A stretch of DNA of 64,000 nt, from contig NZ_LZLS01000156.1 in assembly GCF_001673365.1 (NCBI RefSeq), forward strand, positions 124,001 through 188,000, given 5' to 3'. Shown here in pieces: positions 1 through 8,840 of this stretch (position 1 is its first letter; every line of letters starts with the position of its first letter). The position numbers and the translations under genes are program-made. The notes beneath the pieces are model-generated. The model searched no databases. It was given only the letters and a program-made list of their open reading frames with translations, and had not been told where the DNA came from. This stretch comes from Mycobacterium asiaticum (GTDB taxonomy: Bacteria > Actinomycetota > Actinomycetes > Mycobacteriales > Mycobacteriaceae).

Positions 1-449
1 ACTTCGAGAGCCTTGAGCCGGCCCGAAGACAGATTGGGGATGGTGGTCTTGTTGCCGGCTCCTTCGAAGATTCCGAGCTGGGTGAAGGCCGACTGGAGGA
101 AGTAAACGTAGAACCGGGGGTCGACGTCAGCCACCTGCGGCCGAAGTCGGTGGAGGTGGTTTTGGAAGGACATCGGTGCAGGGCCGCCTTCCCAGATTGC
201 AGCCCTGCCGATCTCGCCCCCTTCGCACACCAATAGATCTCCTGGTTCGACGAGCTTGTCGGCCAGTTCGCGGTCAGGGATTGCCATCTCGTCGACCTGA
301 GCGAGGTCAATCTCATCCCAAAAAACGTTTGACGTGCGCAAGAAGGGAACCTTGTTCTCCCCGATGCGCGACGCTGCCGACATCGTCTTGCCCGCACCCA
401 CGATAAAGAGGTAGCCCAGCGACTTCGTCGGCCAGAAAGTTCCGCTCAC
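1..449 (-). CDS. hsdS: Type I restriction-modification specificity subunit (HsdS), 5' part only
   Basis: I translated the reverse strand from a GTG at 449 and it stays open to the window edge, giving about 149 residues of the N-terminus. The product resembles HsdS target-recognition domains: 'PFLRTSNV' near the start, then '[16 protein letters not shown]' and 'QNHLHRLRP', which are the usual order of conserved blocks in a first TRD. HsdS supplies DNA sequence recognition to the HsdM methylase and HsdR nuclease. The GTG overlaps the hsdM stop by four bases (GTGA), so the two are translationally coupled. The gene runs off the left edge; hsdR, if present, must lie outside the window. Confidence 0.88.
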   Translation of the reverse strand, partial: MSGTFWPTKSLGYLFIVGAGKTMSAASRIGENKVPFLRTSNVFWDEIDLAQVDEMAIPDRELADKLVEPGDLLVCEGGEIGRAAIWEGGPAPMSFQNHLHRLRPQVADVDPRFYVYFLQSAFTQLGIFEGAGNKTTIPNLSSGRLKALE

Positions 450-2260
450 AGTTTCACCAACATCTTCGCCAGCGCCTCGTCGGTCTCCCGGGCAGCGCCG
501 TCCAGCTCGGTAAGTTCCGCCAACAGGTCTCGGACTGAACGGTGGGCCAGTGCCCTTGCCTGCTGAACCCATCGACTGGGACTGAGGTTGTAGTCCGCCG
601 AAGCGGCCTGGGAGAGGTCGATGACTGCAACCTCACCCTCGACGGCCTCACCGGCATTGAAGAGCTTCGCGAGGTCGTCCTCAGCGACAAGATGGTTCTT
701 CGGCTTACCCTTGGAGAACCGTTTGCTCGCATTGAGCAGGGTGATCTTGCCCTTCTTAGCCTCGGGCTTGCGCTTGTTGAGCACCACGATGACGCCAGCG
801 GCCGTCGTGTTGTAGAAGAGGTTGTCGGGCAACAGGATGACGCCCTCGACGAGGTCGCGATCGACGAACCACTTGCGGATGTTGCGTTCCTTGTCTTCGT
901 TCTTCGAGCCCGAGCCACGAGTTACGGCACCGGTGTCGAGGACGACCGCCGCACGGCCGGTGTCCTTGAGCGCCGAGAGCGTCTGCTGGAGCCAGGCCCA
1001 GTCACCCTTGCCTGACGTTGCGCCACCGTGTTTGATGAACCGGTCGTACGGGTCGTCCTCGAAAATGCTCGGGTCAAAAGGCTGGTTCCACATCGGGTTA
1101 GCGACGACAAGATCGAAATGGTCGAGTGATCCCGACGATGTCCGGAACTTAGGATTGATCATGGTGTCGCCCCGGCGTAGGTCGACGTCCATGTCGTGGA
1201 TGATTGCATTCATCCGGGCGACGGCGTAACTCTCGGCCTGTAGCTCCTGACCAAACAGTTTGAGTGGGATCTTTGCGGTCGGGTCGAGCTCGCGCGCGAT
1301 GAGCTGGAGCTTGATGAGCAGACCGGCGGAACCGCACGCGTAGTCATGGCAGGTCTGTCCTGGCTTCGGCCTCAGGATGCGCGCCATGAGGAATCCGACC
1401 TCGGTTGGAGTGAAGAATTCGCCCGCACTCTGGCCCGAGCCTTCTGCGAACTTCCGGAGGAGATATTCGTACGCGCGGCCAAGGAAGTCCGGCTGCACGT
1501 CGGCGAGGCCGAGGCGATAACGCGGGTCGGAAAATGTCTCGACGACGCCATTGAGCTTGGCGGGGTTGATGTCTCGCTCACCGTTGCGCTCGGCCGCGAA
1601 GTCGATGACGTCGATGACTCCGGCGAGGCTCGGGTTGAATCGGACGACGGCTCGCACGGCCTTGGTGAGATGTTCACCGATGTCGCGTGGTCGTGTAGAC
1701 CGACCGCGCTCGTCGTCAGGCCAGTCGTACGGCACGCGTCCGCTGATGACGGCCCAACGTGCCTCGGCCGGGAGATAGAAGCGGAGCAGGTCGTGGTCGT
1801 TGTCCGCGATCTCCAGGGCGACGTCACGGTCGCCGTACTCCTCGGCGAGTCGGTCGATCTCGTCGTCAAAGACATCGGAAAGGCGCTTAAGGAATAGCAG
1901 CGGCAGCAGGTAGTCCTTGAACTTTGGCGCGTCCTTCTCGCCTCGGATCGAGCAAGCGGCGTCCCACAGCATCTGCTCCATTGGCTTTGTGGTCGGAGTC
2001 GCTGGCTTAGCTTGGCGGCCACGGCGACGGGTGACTACTGCTCCACCGGCAGCCGGGGCATCGCTGGGATCGACGCCAGCTTCCTCGGCCAAAGCGTTGA
2101 TCTTGGCGAGCTGGACCCTCTGCGGCTTGCTGGAGCCGGCTTCCCACCTGTTAACCGTGGCAAACGAGACGTCGAGCCGCTCCGCCAACTCACCCTGGGT
2201 CAGATCTAGCGCAGCACGGATGACTTGAAGGAGCGTTGGGATGGTCGAGGATTCCGTCAT
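446..2260 (-). CDS. hsdM: HTH-fused type I restriction-modification DNA adenine methylase (HsdM)
   Basis: The protein is 604 residues from the ATG at 2260. A longer reading frame exists upstream, but the residues before this Met look non-coding and the helix-turn-helix starts right after it. Residues about 8-60 form an XRE-type HTH ('[20 protein letters not shown]'). A linker follows, then the HsdM N-terminal helical bundle and the N6-adenine methylase domain: 'GEFFTP' near 280, SAM motif I 'DYACGSAG' at 306-313 and catalytic 'NPMW' at 388-391. It methylates adenine in the HsdS-defined site. Most HsdM proteins lack the leading HTH, so this one may also control transcription, probably of its own operon. 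Confidence 0.9.
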   Translation of the reverse strand: MTESSTIPTLLQVIRAALDLTQGELAERLDVSFATVNRWEAGSSKPQRVQLAKINALAEEAGVDPSDAPAAGGAVVTRRRGRQAKPATPTTKPMEQMLWDAACSIRGEKDAPKFKDYLLPLLFLKRLSDVFDDEIDRLAEEYGDRDVALEIADNDHDLLRFYLPAEARWAVISGRVPYDWPDDERGRSTRPRDIGEHLTKAVRAVVRFNPSLAGVIDVIDFAAERNGERDINPAKLNGVVETFSDPRYRLGLADVQPDFLGRAYEYLLRKFAEGSGQSAGEFFTPTEVGFLMARILRPKPGQTCHDYACGSAGLLIKLQLIARELDPTAKIPLKLFGQELQAESYAVARMNAIIHDMDVDLRRGDTMINPKFRTSSGSLDHFDLVVANPMWNQPFDPSIFEDDPYDRFIKHGGATSGKGDWAWLQQTLSALKDTGRAAVVLDTGAVTRGSGSKNEDKERNIRKWFVDRDLVEGVILLPDNLFYNTTAAGVIVVLNKRKPEAKKGKITLLNASKRFSKGKPKNHLVAEDDLAKLFNAGEAVEGEVAVIDLSQAASADYNLSPSRWVQQARALAHRSVRDLLAELTELDGAARETDEALAKMLVKL

Positions 2261-2270
2261 GTATGTTATG

Positions 2271-2291
2271 TTTGCATAGTGATATAGCAAA
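2271..2291. promoter_or_regulatory. Inverted repeat in the hsdM/SLATT divergent promoter region
   Basis: TTTGC and GCAAA flank an 11-base AT-rich spacer in the 109-bp gap between the divergent hsdM and SLATT genes. The repeat lies 11 bp upstream of the hsdM start codon. The local AT richness contrasts with the surrounding GC-rich sequence. It is a candidate operator for the HTH at the N-terminus of HsdM, which is inference only. Confidence 0.35.
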
Positions 2292-2369
2292 TACAACCTA
2301 GTCTGGCCAGTTGACCAAGGTAGCCAAGACACCTGCGCGCCGGCGGCGTGTTCAAAGGAGAGGGGCCGT

Positions 2370-2987
2370 ATGGCAGAGCCAACGGAAGAGACTGCAGCAG
2401 CGGAAGGCAGCCCTAAATTGTTGCTCGCACAAGTCCGTGAGTTGTACGGACGCGCTGCGTACACGCACAAAACTCATGAGAAGCAGGCAGACATCTGCTA
2501 CCGAAAATATTTGTGGCAGCGCCGAGGGCTTCTGGCCATGACAGCCATAAGCTCGACCACGTTCGTGGCGTCGCTCCTCGGCCAGGCAAACGCGGAGCAG
2601 TGGGCGCCATTGGTCACCTCGTTCATCGCGTTGGTCGTCACCGCGATGAATCTTGGCAGCAAGAACTTCAATCACGGCGAGGAGATGCAGCAGCACCGTG
2701 ACACTGCGGCAAAGGTGTGGGATGTCCGCGAGTCCTACCTGTCGCTCATTGTTGACCTTCAAGCGGGAACGTGTTCGATGCAGGAGGGAATCGAACGACG
2801 CAACGATTTGCAGAAGCAGTACTTCGCCATCCTCGGTGATGCTCCCCGCACAACCTCAAAAGCCTACGAGGCTGCGCAGGACGGTTTGAAGAACCGCGAA
2901 GACTTGACGTTCTCGGAGAGTGAGATTGACCAGATGCTGCCAGCCCAGCTTCGACAGGGAAAGCCAGCAGCAGATGAAGACAAGTGA
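2370..2987 (+). CDS. SLATT-domain 2TM membrane effector (CBASS-like)
   Basis: This 205-residue protein has an N-terminal helical region, two hydrophobic helices at about 53-71 and 78-95 separated by a short loop, and a long cytoplasmic helical tail. That is the layout of SLATT domains (SMODS and SLOG-associating 2TM effector domain). The family is predicted to form membrane pores when triggered by a nucleotide second messenger. The stop codon overlaps the next gene, a CD-NTase, by 14 bases, the standard arrangement of a two-gene CBASS operon. A ribosome binding site (AAAGGAGAG) precedes the ATG. Family assignment rests on architecture and neighbour; no profile search was run. Confidence 0.78.
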   Translation: MAEPTEETAAAEGSPKLLLAQVRELYGRAAYTHKTHEKQADICYRKYLWQRRGLLAMTAISSTTFVASLLGQANAEQWAPLVTSFIALVVTAMNLGSKNFNHGEEMQQHRDTAAKVWDVRESYLSLIVDLQAGTCSMQEGIERRNDLQKQYFAILGDAPRTTSKAYEAAQDGLKNREDLTFSESEIDQMLPAQLRQGKPAADEDK

Positions 2988-4266
2988 GATTTTCGAGGGT
3001 CTGCTCACGAACCTACAGGTCGACAATGCCGGCACCATCGGTGCCCGTCGCGATGAGATCACCAAGGTTCTGAACAAGGAGTTCCGGAACCTCGACAGCT
3101 CCAAGGATTATCAGCTCATGGTGGGCTCCTACGGGCGCTTCACGGCAATTCGCGGCATTTCGGACCTTGACATGCTTTACGTTCTGCCGTCGTCGCTATG
3201 GGACAAGTACGAAGGAGGGGACGGACCCTCGGATGTCTTGTCGCGCACGCGCGCCGCTATTCAAGCGCGCTACCCGACATCCAGCGTGAAGGTTGACAGT
3301 CCGGTGGTCGTCGTGACGTTCCAAAATTTCATGTTCGAGGTACAACCCGTCTTCGAGCAAGCGGACGGTTCGTTCAAGTACCCGCATACGAAATCGAAGT
3401 CCTGGAAGGTCACCAAGCCGCGCGAGGAGATCAATGAGACCCGAGACTATGACAGCATTACCAATCGGAATTTTCGCAAACTATGCAAGATGGCGCGAGC
3501 GTGGAAGAACAAGCACGGCGTAGTCATGGGTGGCCTGTTGATGGACACCTTGGCGTACAACTTCCTGCAGAAGGACACCGACTACCATTCCGCGACCATG
3601 ACGACTTATGCGTTCATGGTCCGAGACTTCTTCAGGTTTCTGTCCGAAGAGGACGATCACGACCATTACCAGGCGCTGGGAAGTAAGCAGGATGTAAAGG
3701 TCAAGAAGAGGTTCCAGAGCAAGGCGAAGACCGCGTACGAGTTGTGCCTCAAAGCGATTGACGCTGACGGCAACACGACGCTCAACGCTAAATGGAAGAA
3801 GGTCTTCGGCAAGCCTGTTCCTGCAGCCGACAGTACCGCGAAGACTGCGAGCGCCTACACGTTCGACCACACCGAAGAATTCATCGAAGATGAATTCCCA
3901 GTGGACGTTCGGTACACCCTGACCATCGACTGCACCGTCACCCAAAACGGCTTCCGCCCGGATACCCTACGCAGCATGCTTGCCCGACATGTCTGGCTCA
4001 GACCGCAAAAAACCTTGAACTTCACAGTCGCGGAGTGCGATGTGCCGCAACCATTCAAGTTCAAGTGGAAGGTCTTGAACCGCGGCGAGGAAGCGGAGAA
4101 ACGAAACGAGATTCGGGGTCAGATTATCAACGACGACACCCGAACACACCGCGAATCCACAAAGTTCCGTGGGGAGCACTATGTCGAGTGTTACGCCATC
4201 AAGAATGGCGTGGTCGTTGCGCGGGATCATATTGATGTACCAATCACCACGGCCCAGCATGCCTAA
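2974..4266 (+). CDS. CD-NTase (SMODS) nucleotidyltransferase with AGS-C sensor domain
   Basis: The 430-residue protein starts at the ATG inside the end of the SLATT gene. Residues 51-66 carry the polymerase-beta-like motif: 'GSYGRFTAIRG' followed by 'SDLDML', with metal ligands D64 and D66. A third acidic position falls at E122 in 'FEVQPVF', where Asp is more usual. Residues about 300-430 match the AGS-C pattern ('FKWKVLNRGEEA', 'RGEHYVECY'), a C-terminal sensor found with SMODS/SLATT pairs. CD-NTases make cyclic or linear oligonucleotide signals on phage infection and so activate the partner effector. No Cap2/Cap3 or HORMA/TRIP13 genes are adjacent, so it would be a minimal (type I-like) CBASS. 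Confidence 0.85.
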   Translation: MKTSEIFEGLLTNLQVDNAGTIGARRDEITKVLNKEFRNLDSSKDYQLMVGSYGRFTAIRGISDLDMLYVLPSSLWDKYEGGDGPSDVLSRTRAAIQARYPTSSVKVDSPVVVVTFQNFMFEVQPVFEQADGSFKYPHTKSKSWKVTKPREEINETRDYDSITNRNFRKLCKMARAWKNKHGVVMGGLLMDTLAYNFLQKDTDYHSATMTTYAFMVRDFFRFLSEEDDHDHYQALGSKQDVKVKKRFQSKAKTAYELCLKAIDADGNTTLNAKWKKVFGKPVPAADSTAKTASAYTFDHTEEFIEDEFPVDVRYTLTIDCTVTQNGFRPDTLRSMLARHVWLRPQKTLNFTVAECDVPQPFKFKWKVLNRGEEAEKRNEIRGQIINDDTRTHRESTKFRGEHYVECYAIKNGVVVARDHIDVPITTAQHA

Positions 4267-4595
4267 GCTAAGCCGTTCGCTGGTCGCCGCATCGTGGTCA
4301 CGATAAAACTGGGATCACTTTGTGGCACCTCCCAACTTAATTGACCGAGTCGATTGCTAACTCGCTGACGATGTCACGGGCTGGGTTGAATGGCAGGAAA
4401 TTCCATGTGGCAGTCAATGTGTTTGGCGACGGCACGGGCGAGCTGCCTTGCAAAATCTGGTCTATCGTTGACCAAGGCATAGTCCCTGCCGGGCTGACAG
4501 TGTCAACTTGAATTCAAGGCGATGCTCTGGCTGCATGTCGCCACCTGGGTCCGGCGCCCTGGTCGATCGCCATGAGTGGCGCGAACACCCCAAGG
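4267..4595. other. Intergenic stretch without a recognisable gene
   Basis: This 329-bp gap lies between the convergent CD-NTase and PIN genes. I see no start-anchored reading frame, no RNA gene and no strong terminator hairpin. A short open stretch on the minus strand (roughly 4380-4490) has no usable start and no family I recognise; it may be a gene remnant. Confidence 0.4.
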
Positions 4596-5084
4596 TCAGT
4601 TGCGTAGTTCTAGCGTGGCCCCGGTACGGCGCATCATCTCGAATGGCCCCAGGCACGTTGCGCCGATCGCCGCGCAAGCGTCGGGGATCATCACTCGACG
4701 GCGCGAGTCGAGGTTCGACCGTTCGTGTGTCACCAGGATGTGGTTGTGCGCTCGCGCGTGGGCCACCAGCTGGTAATCGGCGTTGTTGCCGGTGAAGTCC
4801 GCCAGCGCCGCTTGCGTGTATGGACGTGTGACCGCCCAAGCGGTGAGCGCCGGGAAGTGTGAAGTGGTGTCCTGGTCGATCGGCTGAAAGAAGGATCTGT
4901 TCGCCTTCGCCCACTCCGCCAGTTGATCGTTACCGTCTATCAACTCCTCGTGGACGGCCTCGATGCTGCCCACCTCGCCGGCAGCATGCGCTATTTCGAG
5001 CCAGGCCCAGAAACCGGGCGCAATGTCGAACGCGTAATAGCGGTTCTTCGCGTCGATAAGCACGTTCGAGTCAACCAGGTACAT
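4596..5084 (-). CDS. DUF4411 / PIN-domain putative ribonuclease toxin
   Basis: This 162-residue protein begins 'MYLVDSNVLIDAKNRYYAFD', the hallmark opening of DUF4411 proteins, a PIN-fold branch, with the first acidic residue at D5. Later acidic positions lie near 'DYQLVAHARAH' and 'LVTHE'. PIN toxins cleave RNA. Its start overlaps the stop of the upstream ImmA/IrrE-type gene by one base (TGATG), so the two form a co-translated pair. DUF4411 next to an HTH-ImmA/IrrE protein is a recurrent module on mobile elements and is usually treated as toxin-antitoxin-like. The function here is inferred from family and context. Confidence 0.8.
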   Translation of the reverse strand: MYLVDSNVLIDAKNRYYAFDIAPGFWAWLEIAHAAGEVGSIEAVHEELIDGNDQLAEWAKANRSFFQPIDQDTTSHFPALTAWAVTRPYTQAALADFTGNNADYQLVAHARAHNHILVTHERSNLDSRRRVMIPDACAAIGATCLGPFEMMRRTGATLELRN

Positions 5085-6241
5085 CAGCTCACCCCGATCT
5101 CGTCGGCGAGACGGGTGAAGGTCTCATGCTTGCGAGTCCCCAGCAGTTGGAAGGCCTCTCGGAAGCTCGTATCGCCCTCGTATGTGCTGGCAAACACCGC
5201 TTTCGCGAACTGACGGCTCAACCGCAGCGGCTGGGTGTTGTAGTAGTCCCCGCCGGAACGGTCACCGCGACGACGCTTGGCGAGGGCGACCGCTGCTTGG
5301 TGCTCTGCCTCGTATCGCTCGCGGTAGTCGTCCCAGCTGAGGTATCCGCCATCGAAGAGTCGTTTGAGGATGACCAGTGTGCTCACCCGGTACCGCCTGG
5401 CCAGGCGTGTCAGCTCCTGGGGTATCGCCTGGCCCTGGTAGTCGCGGCGAAGCGCAGCCAGGGGTACCAGGACCTCGGCTGCGACGCGGTTGCACCACAG
5501 CTCGTCTGCGACGCCGTCCCGCGCGACCATCGCCGCATCGGACAGGGCACTGCCGCCGAGCCAGACATGCGCGAGTTCATGGATCAGGGTGAAGATCTGT
5601 GCGGCCTTGGTGTCAGCGCCGTTGACGAAGATCAGCGGCGCGATCGGGTCGGAAAGTGCGAAGCCGCGGAACTCCTCGGGATCGAGCGTGCGGTGGGTGT
5701 CACCGCCGACGATGCCGCTCACCATCACCAGTACGCCGATGTTCTCGATCCGGTCGATCAGCCGGCGCAGGGCGTCATCGGAGTTGGCGAACACAGCCCG
5801 TTCGGTGAGATCGAACCCGAGCTCTCGGCGGATCGCCTGAGCTGCCTGAACCACGGGAGTGTCGATCGTAGCGGAGCCGACGAAGTCCAACTCGGGAGCG
5901 CCGTGGTCTCGAAGGTATTCGCGGTACCAGTCCTGTCTCATCTGGCAGATGTAAATGGTATCCAGCAAGTCGACAGAGGGTCGAGGCACCGCCGCGTTGC
6001 CGACGGTGCGCATGTCCGGGATCGGCACAGGCTCGTTCGGCGGCTCGGGTAAGAACAGCAAGCCGAATGGAGTATGTGTCGCCTGCGCGAAGCTCTCCAA
6101 TTGCTTGAGAGTCGGCTGTCGCTCGCCGCTGATCCACTCGTCGAGCTTCGGGGCGCGGCGCTGTGTTGTCTCGTCATCCCAGCCGGCGCGCTCAACGGCC
6201 CACTCCAGGAGGCTGGGGGCGACACTGACGCGCACTACCAC
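5084..6241 (-). CDS. HTH/ImmA-IrrE family zinc metallopeptidase
   Basis: In the longest reading the protein is 389 residues. I favour the GTG four codons in, because an AAGGAGG lies 11 bases upstream of it and abuts the first GTG too closely. The N-terminal ~65 residues look like an atypical HTH ('LDEWISGERQPTLKQL'). The C-terminal half carries the zincin motif HELAH at about 225-229 of the longest form. ImmA/IrrE peptidases cleave repressors on mobile elements or act as antitoxin-like partners. It lies directly upstream of the PIN gene and overlaps it, so the two probably work as one regulated unit. Confidence 0.82.
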   Translation of the reverse strand: MVVRVSVAPSLLEWAVERAGWDDETTQRRAPKLDEWISGERQPTLKQLESFAQATHTPFGLLFLPEPPNEPVPIPDMRTVGNAAVPRPSVDLLDTIYICQMRQDWYREYLRDHGAPELDFVGSATIDTPVVQAAQAIRRELGFDLTERAVFANSDDALRRLIDRIENIGVLVMVSGIVGGDTHRTLDPEEFRGFALSDPIAPLIFVNGADTKAAQIFTLIHELAHVWLGGSALSDAAMVARDGVADELWCNRVAAEVLVPLAALRRDYQGQAIPQELTRLARRYRVSTLVILKRLFDGGYLSWDDYRERYEAEHQAAVALAKRRRGDRSGGDYYNTQPLRLSRQFAKAVFASTYEGDTSFREAFQLLGTRKHETFTRLADEIGVS

Positions 6242-6390
6242 GGTGCCCGCCACCTCCTTCCGTGCACGGTGTCAGTGTGCCGCAGCCAATACGGCGGGGC
6301 GCGTCGACCCTGCCCATGAGATTCAACCGAGACGACCGACCTAGACGTCCTACCCACCCAATTCGCATTGGGTCACGGTGACGCCGCCGG

Positions 6391-7035
6391 TCACGACAGC
6401 AGCGGTAGCGCCGCCTCGATCATCACTTTGCCCACCTCGGTGCCCGCCGCGGTGGCGATTGAGGTCATCGCCGCGGTGGCCAACGTCTTGAGTCGACCCG
6501 GGGACGGGGAATCCGAGTGCGACTCACCGCGGATCTCCGACACCAGCTGTTCAGCGGCGCCGCGGACCTGTACATCAGCGATCGCGGGCAATGCCTGTTC
6601 GATCGCATCGGCGAGTGTGCGCGCCTGTTCTACCTTCTGCTGGACGTTGACAGTCTGCTTAGCGCCGGGACTGTTGAATGCAACGGCGATACCGCTGCTG
6701 CTTTCGATGTGCAGATACGGGCTTTGCACATCGGCGACGCCGGGCAGGTCACGCACCGACTTGCCCGACGCTGCGTACTTCTCGCCGTAGGGGGTCAAGT
6801 GTGGCCGGAGAACGATCCTCTGCATGGTGCCGGTGCCGTCGACGTAGCCCTCCTCCATGAGCCACTCCAGTGCGGCGTTCAACTCTTCGCGGGTGACCTC
6901 GGTGTCGGACCAAGAAGTCGCCTCCATGAAGGCCGCAGTTTTTGCCTCGGCGATGGTGGCCCCTTCGACCCGTAGCTCGTACAGCCACGCCAGCACTGCG
7001 TCCCGCAGATTCCACAGACGCTCGGCCTTGTTCAT
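6391..7035 (-). CDS. Hypothetical protein, winged-helix-like N-terminus
   Basis: This 214-residue protein has AGGAGG seven bases before the ATG. Residues about 1-80 look like a winged-helix fold ('LNAALEWLMEEGYVDG' as the recognition region). The middle is beta-rich ('YLHIESSSGIAVAFNSPGA') and the C-terminus is a long alanine-rich helix with a weakly hydrophobic end. I do not recognise the family. It sits on the same strand as the neighbouring toxin-antitoxin-like modules and is likely cargo of the same element. Confidence 0.6.
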   Translation of the reverse strand: MNKAERLWNLRDAVLAWLYELRVEGATIAEAKTAAFMEATSWSDTEVTREELNAALEWLMEEGYVDGTGTMQRIVLRPHLTPYGEKYAASGKSVRDLPGVADVQSPYLHIESSSGIAVAFNSPGAKQTVNVQQKVEQARTLADAIEQALPAIADVQVRGAAEQLVSEIRGESHSDSPSPGRLKTLATAAMTSIATAAGTEVGKVMIEAALPLLS

Positions 7036-7188
7036 ACCGGTCCTCCTCAGTGTGGTTCGGGGTCAGCGTAAGTGCGGGGTCCGACATTGATGACGGAAGT
7101 GCGTTAGCGTTGTTGGGGTTACGCACGCCGCCTCGACCGCTGCAAGTACGGCTAGTCGATCACCGACCAGAACTTGAATGGTGAGCGC

Positions 7189-7796
7189 TTACCCCGCTTG
7201 GTCAGCCGGGTCTCCGGTATCCGACAACAGTTGGAGCAGGATTTCGGCGACCTCGGTCATGTTGTGCCGTGTCACTAGCAGCTGGAGGACCTGCTTTGGG
7301 GTCTGCGGCGGGTTGGCTCGACGATTCGACATCTCTCGCAACGCACGGACTCCTGCGTGCGGGTGCGCTGACACCGTGTTGGCGGTGAACTGATATAGGT
7401 GCACGGTCTCGATGTCGGCCTCTACGAGCACGCGTGCTGTGCTGGACCCGGCCCGGCGATCGTCGGTGACGATGGCGTCGGCTTTGCCGATGATCGCGCC
7501 TTGGGCGACGTGGCCGTCATCGGGATCGTTTAGCCCGTAGTTGTATTCGCGGTCTTTGGGTGCGTGAACTTCTGAACCAGGGAACGCCTTCTTCAGCTGG
7601 TCGAAAAGGTGCTGACGGCGACTGGCGCTATCAGTGATCCCGCGCCTGTCGTGCAAGCCGGCGAGGACATAGTCCCGCTCGAAGAGGATCCCAGACCCCA
7701 AACAGGCGCGTAGGCCTCCTCGGTGGCCAACTGCAACAGAAAGTCACGCTGAAGGCTCGGCACAAGTGCGCAGGTGTCGAGGACGGCGCGATACAC
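7189..7796 (-). pseudogene. PIN-domain toxin, broken by a frameshift
   Basis: Two reading frames together make one PIN protein. The first (from a GTG at 7796) begins '[20 protein letters not shown]', a typical PIN N-terminus with its Asp. The second continues '[19 protein letters not shown]', with later acidic motifs 'DPDDGHVA' and 'AIVTDDRRAG'. They join at a run of four C (7696-7699; G on the coding strand). One lost base there would explain the shift, since a fifth G restores 'PVWGSGILFE'. The gene lies 30 bp downstream of the HTH antitoxin gene. The toxin is probably inactive unless this is a sequencing error or slippage rescues it. Confidence 0.78.
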
Positions 7797-7826
7797 GTAG
7801 ACGAGTCTTTCAGGCGCCGCGGACGG

Positions 7827-8330
7827 TCAATGCGTGCGTTTCGCCTCGGCGAGCAACTCGGCGACCTCGTCGGCGTCGGCATCCGCGAACTCCGCTGAGC
7901 TCTCGGTGATGAACCGGTTGCGTCGGGAGCGAAGCTCCTCGCGGTAGGCAAGAACATCGGCAAGCCGCAGCTTGCGACGCACAGCGCCGGGCACGTGCGC
8001 GTGCAACTCGCCGTCCTCGATCAGGCGAACTACCGTGGGGCGGCTCAGGCCGAGGATCTCGGCGGCCTGCTGGGTGGAGATTTCTCGGTCGCGAGTCAAG
8101 ATACTTATGGACTGGCCGTGGCTGAGGGCGTGGGCGACACGCTTTAGGACTTCGTAAAGCTGCTCGGTCAGTTCGACACGATCGTGCTCGCCCGCGCCGG
8201 ACAAGAAGAAGGCAGGCTCAGGAGAGGTCCCCTGACGGGCCTCGTGCGCTTCCATGAAGCTGAGGACATCGGCAAGCCCGCCGGCATCGGCCGGAACTGG
8301 GCTCACAATCTCCGCGGAGGCGTTGCTCAT
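7827..8330 (-). CDS. Excisionase/MerR-like HTH antitoxin
   Basis: The protein is 167 residues from the ATG at 8330. An alternative GTG at 8339 is rejected because AGGAAG sits directly against it but eight bases from the ATG. The middle of the protein has an excisionase-type helix-turn-helix ('STQQAAEILGLSRPTVVRLI'), followed by 'RKLRLADVLAY' and an acidic C-terminus that could wrap the toxin. It is immediately upstream of the broken PIN toxin, the standard antitoxin-first order, and would bind its own promoter. With the toxin damaged it is a solo antitoxin. Confidence 0.78.
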   Translation of the reverse strand: MSNASAEIVSPVPADAGGLADVLSFMEAHEARQGTSPEPAFFLSGAGEHDRVELTEQLYEVLKRVAHALSHGQSISILTRDREISTQQAAEILGLSRPTVVRLIEDGELHAHVPGAVRRKLRLADVLAYREELRSRRNRFITESSAEFADADADEVAELLAEAKRTH

Positions 8331-8481
8331 GGGTCCCACTTCCTCTTATCTCACCGTCGGAACTGCAGCCATGTTGGCAGAATTACGAAAGTTACGAAAG
8401 TAGGGTAAGCCTTGGGTGGTCAAGACGTGGGCAGGGCCGTAACCCCTCGTTATCAAAGAGCCAAACCTTTTGGGGTCTCGC

Positions 8482-8766
8482 TCAGCAGGTAGTCGCCTTG
8501 GCGAGAATCTCTTGCACGGCGATGGGCAATTTCCCGGGCGCCAATCGTTCGGTAACCCGTTCGGCGCAAGCGGCTTTCGTTCGATGGTCTAGTGCTTCAC
8601 GTAGACCTTTGAGAGCGCACTTCAAGTCGAGAGCGTTGTCGCCCAGTTGATGGCCGGCTACACGGCTGCCGTATGAAGCAAGAACTGTGGTCGCCGTAGG
8701 GGTTTGTCTCACATAAAGCAGTGCATAGGCGGTGTGCCGAGCTGCCTGCATTGGGGTGGCCCGCAC
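8482..8766 (-). CDS. Small hypothetical protein, degenerate copy of its upstream neighbour
   Basis: This 94-residue frame opens at a GTG with no clear ribosome site and a stop codon just upstream in frame. It aligns with the second half of the next gene: 'ATPMQAARHTAYALLYVR' against 'VTPMQTARYTVDVLSHVR', then 'LDLKCALKGL' against 'VDLKSALDHL', and a shared 'AERVT'. The N-terminal half present in the neighbour is missing or out of frame here. I take it as a tandem duplicate that has been truncated. The family is not recognised. Confidence 0.45.
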   Translation of the reverse strand: MRATPMQAARHTAYALLYVRQTPTATTVLASYGSRVAGHQLGDNALDLKCALKGLREALDHRTKAACAERVTERLAPGKLPIAVQEILAKATTC

Positions 8767-8840
8767 AGCAACACCGAGTCCTCAATGAGATCGAATCCTC
8801 GCGGCCGCATTATTGGGTGTGTCTGTGGATGGAACCGTCC

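Noticed and set aside
176..406. Small plus-strand frame opposite hsdS
   Set aside because: It is antisense to a well-supported HsdS N-terminus and is Arg/Pro-rich shadow sequence.
2261..2470. 70-residue N-terminal extension of HsdM
   Set aside because: It runs through the divergent promoter and antisense to the SLATT gene, and the HTH begins directly after the Met at 2260.
5126..6052. Plus-strand frame opposite the ImmA/IrrE gene
   Set aside because: The minus-strand protein carries a clear HELAH zincin motif and is coupled to the PIN gene; the plus frame has no domain.
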